Of a stretch of DNA of 64,000 nucleotides, positions 61,901-64,000 are shown one piece after another. The stretch is taken from the NCBI GenBank assembly GCA_017524545.1, contig JAFXVN010000014.1, positions 52,300-116,299 on the forward strand, in the 5' to 3' direction. Numbering within the stretch: the first letter of the stretch is position 1; every line of letters starts with the position of its first letter. Source of the DNA: Bacteroidaceae bacterium. Lineage in GTDB: Bacteria; Bacteroidota; Bacteroidia; Bacteroidales; Bacteroidaceae. The notes beneath the pieces were generated by a model. The model worked only from the letters and a program-made list of their open reading frames with translations. It did not search any database and was not told the DNA's origin. The position numbers were made by a program, and so were the translations under genes.

Positions 61901-63239
61901 TTCCAGCGACAAGGAACTGGTGCCGGACTCGCTATGGGACTTCTACGGGCCAGTAGCCGACTTGCTGGGCTTCGAGTACATCTTCCGCTATGCCGACAGT
62001 GTCGAAAAGCCTTGCGTCATCAACTTCAGCGAGGGTTCGCACGAAGACCTTTGGGGCGAGGCGCAGCTCTACAGCACTGTCCTCGACAGCCTGGTGAGAC
62101 CAGGGCGAATCATCTGTGCATCGGCCGGCAACCAAAGCGTCTATGGCACCTATATGCATAAGCCGTTCGGACAGGAACGTGCCGCGTCGATTATCGGGCC
62201 GTCAGGCAACACATCTTATTATATGCTTCGCAGTCAGGGCGACTTCTGCATCACGTTCGAGGTCATGGAGTCCCCGTCGCAGAAACTTCTTAGCTACGAG
62301 ATGCCGCTTGCCGACATCCTTGCCACAGAGGACAGCCTGCTCGTCGATACCGTCACGGCTGGCAACTTCACGTTCCAACTCACTTTTGGCTGCTACCCCT
62401 GCTGCTACGACCCCAATCAGTTGGTGACAGACTTCGTCATCACCAAGATGGGTAAGGGACACCTCACTTCCATAAGGATGGGCCTCGGGGTCAACGGCGA
62501 GGAATCGGAGGTCGAGGTCTATCAGCAGATTGGCTGGCTTTTGGACCTGCCCGAATACCCCGACTACCAAGATGCAGAAGCTACACACAACATCCACTTC
62601 CCCGGCTCTGCGCCAAGCGTCATCTGTGTGGGTTCGACATCCTACAGGACTGGCTTCTACAACTGCGACGGCATTTGGATGGACGAGAACTATGGCAGTG
62701 GCGGCGAGGTGGCTACTTATAGCAGTCGTGGCCCCACGCTGTCGGGCATCATCAAGCCCGATGTGCTGGCTCCAGGCACCAATGTCGTGGCGGCCTTTAA
62801 CAGCTTCTTCCGGGAGGAGAGCACCTATTTGTCGGAATATGACATCGGCCGATACACATTTGGCGGTCGCAACTACTCATGGAGCGTGCAAGGAGGCACA
62901 AGCATGGCGTGCCCCGTCGTCGTAGGCATCATAGCCCAATGGATGGAGGCTTTCCCGACGCTGACACGCGAGCAGATTATCGAAACCTTTGAAGCCACTT
63001 GCCGACACCACGACCCTTTACTCCCATACCCGAACAACGACTATGGCTATGGCGAAATAGATGCCGAGGCAGGACTAAACTATCTGATGGGGCACTATAG
63101 CCTCACCCCAACCCTCTCCAAGAGAGAGGGAGAAAAGAATGTCTATGACCTTAGCGGCAGGAGAGTGGAACGCCCATCAAGAGGCATATATATCGTATCA
63201 GATGAGGAAGGCAACCGAAAGAAGGTGCTTTTTAGGTAA
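58962..63239 (+). CDS. Cation:proton antiporter joined in frame to a subtilisin-like protease
   Basis: The ATG at 58962 fits the promoter. Residues 1-400 are a CPA2/Kef-type antiporter with many membrane helices (RRLRIPPVIGLILAGILVGP, FLAGLELEM). Residues 415-690 are a cytoplasmic UspA-like region. No stop follows. Instead residues 703-736 resemble a signal peptide (LLRRWLFTVRRSTAVVLALF, ending ASAQ), and a subtilase follows with Asp873 (GVMDIGFD), His947 (HGSHTAST) and Ser1314 (GGTSMACPVV), ending in the shared terminus (VYDLSGRRVERPSRGIYIV). A real fusion would be membrane-anchored with the protease outside; reinitiation at a TTG at 61065 is an alternative. Five repeats lie inside: GC-rich pairs at 60291 and 61223, a single at 63099, and AT-rich repeats at 61130 and 61673. 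Confidence 0.87.
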   Translation: MNTSALITDPTWIFSVVLGIILLVPLLFRRLRIPPVIGLILAGILVGPYGFNVLAHDSSFSLFGQVGIYYIMFLAGLELEMGSVEHFGHSGLRFGVLTFSIPFVLGIVSSVMLGYGLSTSLLLACIYASHTLVSYPIVGRYGLNRHPVVVVCVVATAFALFAALLVLAVVVGRQDPNTTWLTWLLFGLRCALYVGAVVFFFPRMGRWFLRHVEDSVMQFIFILTLVFLSASLAKMVGLEGLLGAFLGGLVVNRLIPKTSPLMSRLEFVGNALFIPYFLIGVGMIIDLGILVRHPETHVSVAVMVLVGTFSKWLASAVMAWTMGENRHGMWLMFGLTNAHAAGALAIVTIGTAPGVQLMSDEMLSGTVMLILVSCIISSIATSRGAKQIALSDTSLDDNRGSYHGKCLITYSQEDNVDVMTQLAILIRNPFIPDSLMGLHVSLEDPPQPSLKGREQELSIKGKQGRVLLEKAQLIAASADVPMATLYRMSTSIAGGILHTMTEYDCGEVVVCLNDRTTGTAKSSLGPIIDNVISGSHREVIAVRSIVPPGTIRRVIVAVPQKAEYEVGFYKWLEHICRIGEELDCHLEYHAHADTLPYIKGYMAKKHSHVRTQYAEMNRWMQFLNLRDDMNLGCMLVAVTARPGFISYQNQFEELPMLIHRYYSHVSVMILYPDQWGEPQESLSVFTPNGTAVQRQPRSIGDLLRRWLFTVRRSTAVVLALFLTQLSIFNLQLSTASAQRPRFDKMSPMVRLKAYSPLPAPPLGEGLKQRSGTPPKGERGGGFLALVQASDEDVLLQHGCRTYAHWGDIYAAAVPKSVLAALSLRPEVTRIECGRVCDALTDTSAVITHSDILRTPTSYRPAYTGKGVVVGVMDIGFDLTNPTFYSRDLSTYRIRSFWDMLDYDEVKSEKLKVKNDAYGMELPVGKAYRSSADILDKACSSDSRLQYHGSHTASTAAGSGYDSPYIGMAPDADICLVSNCVSSDKELVPDSLWDFYGPVADLLGFEYIFRYADSVEKPCVINFSEGSHEDLWGEAQLYSTVLDSLVRPGRIICASAGNQSVYGTYMHKPFGQERAASIIGPSGNTSYYMLRSQGDFCITFEVMESPSQKLLSYEMPLADILATEDSLLVDTVTAGNFTFQLTFGCYPCCYDPNQLVTDFVITKMGKGHLTSIRMGLGVNGEESEVEVYQQIGWLLDLPEYPDYQDAEATHNIHFPGSAPSVICVGSTSYRTGFYNCDGIWMDENYGSGGEVATYSSRGPTLSGIIKPDVLAPGTNVVAAFNSFFREESTYLSEYDIGRYTFGGRNYSWSVQGGTSMACPVVVGIIAQWMEAFPTLTREQIIETFEATCRHHDPLLPYPNNDYGYGEIDAEAGLNYLMGHYSLTPTLSKREGEKNVYDLSGRRVERPSRGIYIVSDEEGNRKKVLFR
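60291..60363. repeat. GC-rich palindromic elements inside the antiporter part (inverted pair)
   Basis: GACCCACCCCAACC plus TTCCCTCAAAGGGAGGGAG, then a degenerate inverse unit (CTCCATTAAGGGGAAG plus CAAGGAAGGGTTC). In frame in the UspA-like region (PPQPSLKGREQ). Confidence 0.88.
61130..61162. repeat. AACTTTC-class repeat at the antiporter-protease junction
   Basis: CAACTTTCAATTTTCAACTT and GCAACTTTCAACTG encode QLSIFNLQLSTA inside the signal-peptide-like segment. The class is otherwise intergenic. Confidence 0.85.
61223..61305. repeat. GC-rich palindromic elements after the protease signal-like segment (inverted pair)
   Basis: AGCCCCCTTCCCG plus CTCCCCCTTTGGGGGAG, about 22 bases, then ACTCCCCCAAAGGGGGAG plus CGGGGAGGGGGCT. 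In frame. Confidence 0.94.
61673..61702. repeat. GTGAAAA-class repeat in frame in the protease part
   Basis: GAAGTGAAAAGTGAAAAGTT and AAAAGTGAAAAATG encode EVKSEKLKVKN. The class is otherwise intergenic. Confidence 0.85.
63099..63132. repeat. GC-rich palindromic element before the C-terminal module (single)
   Basis: An AGCCTCACCCCAA arm plus CCCTCTCCAAGAGAGAGGG. It encodes SLTPTLSKREG in frame, in the linker before VYDLSGRRV. Confidence 0.9.
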
Positions 63240-63272
63240 ATCGTAAATTGTAAATTGTCAAATAGTAAATTT
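63238..63272. repeat. TAAATTG/TAGTAAAT short repeats upstream of the LolD-like gene
   Basis: AAATCGTAAATTGTAAATTG and a following TCAAATAGTAAATTTC fill the whole gap between the two genes. Confidence 0.85.
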
Positions 63273-63277
63273 CAAAG

Positions 63278-63934
63278 GTGATAAAGATACGCAACATAAA
63301 AAAGAGCTTCGGCAGTCTCGAAGTGCTTAAAGGCATAGACCTCGACATTGAGCAGGGCAAGGTGGTGAGCATTGTTGGTGCAAGCGGTGCAGGTAAGACG
63401 ACGCTCCTGCAGATTATGGGCACGCTCGACAGGGCCGACAGCGGCAGCGTCATTATCGACGGTGTTGACGTGATGAAGCTCAGTGATGCCAAACGCTCTG
63501 CCTTTCGCAACAAGCACATGGGCTTCGTCTTCCAGTTCCATCAGCTTCTGCCCGAGTTCACAGCTTTGGAGAATGTGATGATGCCTGCCCTCATTGGCGG
63601 CACATCAAGACGCGAGGCGCGGCAACGTGCCGAAGAACTGCTTGCATTCATGGGGCTTTCCGACCGTGCCTCACACAAACCCAATGAACTCTCTGGCGGC
63701 GAGAAGCAGCGCGTGGCAGTGGCCCGTGCGCTTGTCAACAATCCCGATGTGGTCTTTGCCGATGAACCCAGCGGCTCCCTCGATACCCAGAACAAGCAGG
63801 AGCTGCACCGCCTCTTCTTCGACCTCCGCGACAAAATGGGGCAGACCTTCGTCATTGTCACCCACGACGAACAGCTTGCCGACCTTGCCGACCAGAAGAT
63901 TTGTATGCAGGACGGGGTAATAGTTAAGAATTAA
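63278..63934 (+). CDS. LolD-like ABC transporter ATP-binding protein
   Basis: The 218-residue ATPase starts at a GTG at 63278. Walker A is [15 protein letters not shown], the Q-loop region is [12 protein letters not shown], the signature is [15 protein letters not shown], and Walker B is [14 protein letters not shown]. The [19 protein letters not shown] segment is typical of the LolD/MacB group, whose members energise lipoprotein release or efflux with a separate permease. No permease gene is visible before the window ends. It follows the antiporter-protease gene by 38 bases and has no clear promoter of its own. Confidence 0.92.
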   Translation: MIKIRNIKKSFGSLEVLKGIDLDIEQGKVVSIVGASGAGKTTLLQIMGTLDRADSGSVIIDGVDVMKLSDAKRSAFRNKHMGFVFQFHQLLPEFTALENVMMPALIGGTSRREARQRAEELLAFMGLSDRASHKPNELSGGEKQRVAVARALVNNPDVVFADEPSGSLDTQNKQELHRLFFDLRDKMGQTFVIVTHDEQLADLADQKICMQDGVIVKN

Positions 63935-64000
63935 GAGTTAAGAGTTAAGAATTAAGAGTTAAGAGTTAAGAATTAAGAGTTAAGAATTAAGAATTAAGAA
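63929..64000. repeat. TTAAGAATTAAGAG repeats at the window end
   Basis: Nine or more copies of TTAAGAA/TTAAGAG with period about 8 run from the lolD stop to the end of the window and probably continue. Confidence 0.9.

Overview
This window looks like chromosomal DNA of a Bacteroidales bacterium, probably Prevotellaceae or Bacteroidaceae. Four signs support that. Nearly every transcription unit has a TAnnTTTG-type -7 box, the Bacteroidetes sigma signature, a short way upstream of its start. The ilvD/ilvB/ilvH/acyl-ACP thioesterase/ilvC gene set is the Bacteroidales arrangement. Many secreted proteins end in a C-terminal module of the type IX secretion kind. The metabolism is that of a plant- and host-glycan user: glucuronoyl esterase, hexuronate catabolism, sialate esterase and lyase. 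I saw no rRNA, tRNA, prophage, complete insertion sequence or CRISPR array.

Layout. 0-11 kb: a stand-alone IMP cyclohydrolase and the branched-chain amino acid genes ilvC, thioesterase, ilvH, ilvB and ilvD (minus strand). Two polysaccharide-esterase genes, an SGNH hydrolase and a CE15 glucuronoyl esterase, separate ilvB from ilvD. 11-21 kb: an MscS channel, a sialate esterase plus N-acetylneuraminate lyase pair, then purB, rluB (with a nonsense codon) and asnS. 21-36 kb: four large secreted proteins with sorting-type C-termini and an N-domain-less ClpB. 36-45 kb: a retropepsin-like protease paired with a small protein, an M16 peptidase lipoprotein, an EEP-family hydrolase, the TldE/TldD pair and a TlpA-like lipoprotein. 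45-50 kb: the hexuronate operon (transporter, SDR reductase, mannonate dehydratase, uronate isomerase). 50-58 kb: a metallophosphoesterase, an MNT/HEPN toxin-antitoxin pair, a 55-residue peptide gene and a 1442-residue secreted protein. 57-64 kb: asd, a cation antiporter read in one frame with a subtilisin-like protease, and a LolD-type ATPase.

The most unusual feature is the repeat content. (1) About 17 GC-rich palindromic elements, single (about 33 bp) or in inverted pairs, all lie inside genes and keep the frame open. They occur in household genes such as ilvB, purB, clpB, asd, tldD and pmbA. I found none between genes. (2) Almost every gene boundary instead carries AT-rich short tandem repeats of a few sequence classes (period about 7-9 bp). 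Some of these supply start codons or have entered genes in frame. (3) Tandem arrays with an exact 22-bp period and a palindromic AGGC..GCCT core lie in three intergenic regions, and a 21-bp-period relative lies in a fourth. Together these suggest active repeat systems with strongly different genic and intergenic target preferences. Other leads are the nonsense codon in rluB, the antiporter-protease fusion, the retropepsin gene pair and the small peptide gene at 52.8-53.0 kb.

All calls come from reading the sequence and from family knowledge. No database search or alignment was run.
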